Shown piece after piece: positions 20,122 through 21,322 of a stretch of 21,322 nt of DNA; positions within the stretch are counted from its first letter, which is position 1, and each line of letters opens with the position of its first letter. The notes beneath the pieces were generated by a model that saw only the letters and a list, made by a program, of their open reading frames with translations, was not told where the DNA came from and made no database searches. Position numbers and translations under genes: made by a program. The stretch is from a virus, in the IMG/VR virus record IMGVR_UViG_3300002906_000008, positions 1-21,322 of that record; one strand, 5' to 3'.

Positions 20122-21322
20122 TGAGTGATCCACTTGGCTTGGAGACCGATCCTCTTGGATTAGAGTCTGACTCTTCCGATGAGAAATCCTATGCTGGACG
20201 TGTCTTTAAAGAGGCTGCTCCAGCAGTAGGTAGTACGATTCTTGATATGGTACGAGCTATTCCAAGTGGTCTACGTGGAGCTAGTTCTGTTGTCGGAGAC
20301 TTGGTTGCCAAACCGTACACCAATGAATCCTTAGACACCATTCTACAGCGCGGTGCTGAGAGATTTGGTTCTAACATGGAATCTCTTGGCAGCACTCCAA
20401 ATGATCCGGCCGTACAAGAGGCTAAAGGTGTACTTGGTGAAGGTATCGAGCACGGTATCTCTAATATTGCTAATCCTCCAAGTATGATGAAGTTTATGGC
20501 TGGTACACCCGGATCTATTACCGGTAATGAGGTACTTACTCAATTAATGCCTATCCCAGGGATGGGACTAGCATCTAAAGGTCTGCGTAAAGTTATTCCA
20601 GCATTAGATCCAAAGATTGGGAAGATTAAGCAACTCGAAGAAATCCAACAGCGTCTCGATAAAGATAAGGCTGACCGGATGCAACGGGCTATGACTCCGG
20701 AGCTTCCATTTGCTGATCCCTTGGGATTGGAGGGTACTGAACGTAGTCCGTACCATATGCCCCAGGAAGACCTACAACGCGTTCAGGGCGAACTTAATGA
20801 TCCACGTACCATCACCTATCCTGAGGAGCTACAGCCTCGTGTAGAGGGCCAGGGCGATCTGTTTAAAGATCCGGAGACCTTTGGCGGAGTGGGTAGCCGG
20901 GATAAGACCAATGCTCCTGATCTAGAGGCTCGTCAAATGACGTGGCCCGGTCTAGATTCCGGCTTAAATGCTGAACGTGCTGCCATGAACATGGGACGTG
21001 ATCTACGTGGGGAACTACCCGTAGAACAGATGTCTGGTCGTGGTCACGGAGATCCGGTACGTCCGGAACAGACTACCATGAATTGGGACCCTTCGGTAAC
21101 GGAACAACTAGAGTCTCGTCTTAAGCCAGGTTTCCAACGTGATGCTATTGATGTAATGCGTAGTAAGGAATTAGGCGAAGCTGATCCATGGAAAGGTCCC
21201 GGTAAGAACGAAAAAGGTGGAATAGAGATTGGTACGGGTAAATCCTCTGAATATGAGCAATTTAAGAAAGAGATGGAAGGCCGTGGTATTGTCCTGCTAG
21301 ATTCCGTGATTAGAGCTGTCTA
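20121..21322 (+). CDS. Large internal virion protein, 3' end outside the window
   Basis: This reading frame opens at ATG 20121 (TAATG overlap with the previous gene) and has no stop through the window end, giving at least 400 codons. It begins MSDPLGLETDPLGLESD, and the hexapeptide DPLGLE occurs again at 199-204. Residues 30-65 are moderately hydrophobic and helical, and IPGMGLASKGLRKVIPAL near 145-162 may be a membrane-active segment. After about 170 the protein is polar, Arg/Glu/Pro-rich, probably extended. By position it is the third and largest ejection-type protein; in podoviruses such proteins often run beyond 1,000 residues and may carry a lytic or protease domain. No such domain is visible in this part. 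Confidence 0.75.
   Translation, partial: MSDPLGLETDPLGLESDSSDEKSYAGRVFKEAAPAVGSTILDMVRAIPSGLRGASSVVGDLVAKPYTNESLDTILQRGAERFGSNMESLGSTPNDPAVQEAKGVLGEGIEHGISNIANPPSMMKFMAGTPGSITGNEVLTQLMPIPGMGLASKGLRKVIPALDPKIGKIKQLEEIQQRLDKDKADRMQRAMTPELPFADPLGLEGTERSPYHMPQEDLQRVQGELNDPRTITYPEELQPRVEGQGDLFKDPETFGGVGSRDKTNAPDLEARQMTWPGLDSGLNAERAAMNMGRDLRGELPVEQMSGRGHGDPVRPEQTTMNWDPSVTEQLESRLKPGFQRDAIDVMRSKELGEADPWKGPGKNEKGGIEIGTGKSSEYEQFKKEMEGRGIVLLDSVIRAV

Overview
The window reads as the late structural half of a tailed bacteriophage genome, most likely a podovirus with P22-like head and neck architecture. Every convincing gene is on the + strand. Genes are packed head to tail with overlapping stops and starts (TAATG, ATGA, TTGA), and the order is the classical one: small terminase, HNH nuclease, large terminase, portal, scaffold, capsid, head completion, fibre, ejection proteins. 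I see no tape-measure, tail-tube or sheath gene. The host looks Gram-negative: the first gene encodes a lipoprotein with a signal-peptidase II lipobox, and the promoters are textbook sigma-70 sites. There is no integrase, tRNA, CRISPR, insertion sequence, replication or clear lysis gene, so lifestyle cannot be judged.

Layout. Bases 1-221 form a divergent control region with two near-perfect extended -10 sigma-70 promoters facing apart, and a short element (TTCCTAGGG) repeated in mirror orientation in both leaders. The rightward promoter drives a small lipoprotein gene (222-605). It is followed by a 98-base gap that can fold into a three-way-junction RNA. The packaging module (704-3127) holds small terminase, an HNH nuclease overlapping its 3' end in another frame, a small basic protein and TerL. 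The TerL coding similarity appears to begin upstream of any ordinary start codon. The head module (3069-8520) holds a P22-type portal with a long Met/Gln-rich tail, a small conserved protein, a GroES-like co-chaperonin, a scaffold-like protein, two probable virion proteins and the major capsid protein.

A cassette of small beta-rich virion proteins follows (8583-11760), with hairpins or terminators between the first genes, plus two small genes of 58 and 45 codons. The neck and fibre module (11760-16997) holds a gp4-like head completion protein, a gp10-like plug protein and a 777-residue fibre built from repeated modules. The last part (16997-21322) holds a small secreted-looking protein with a metzincin-type zinc motif, two low-complexity or helical ejection-type proteins and the start of a large internal virion protein that runs off the window.

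Together the genes cover DNA packaging (terminase, HNH, portal), capsid assembly (scaffold, capsid, possible phage co-chaperonin), closing of the filled head (gp4/gp10-like), receptor contact (fibre) and DNA delivery (ejection proteins). Functional names rest on motifs, protein length and gene order read by eye; no database search was run.
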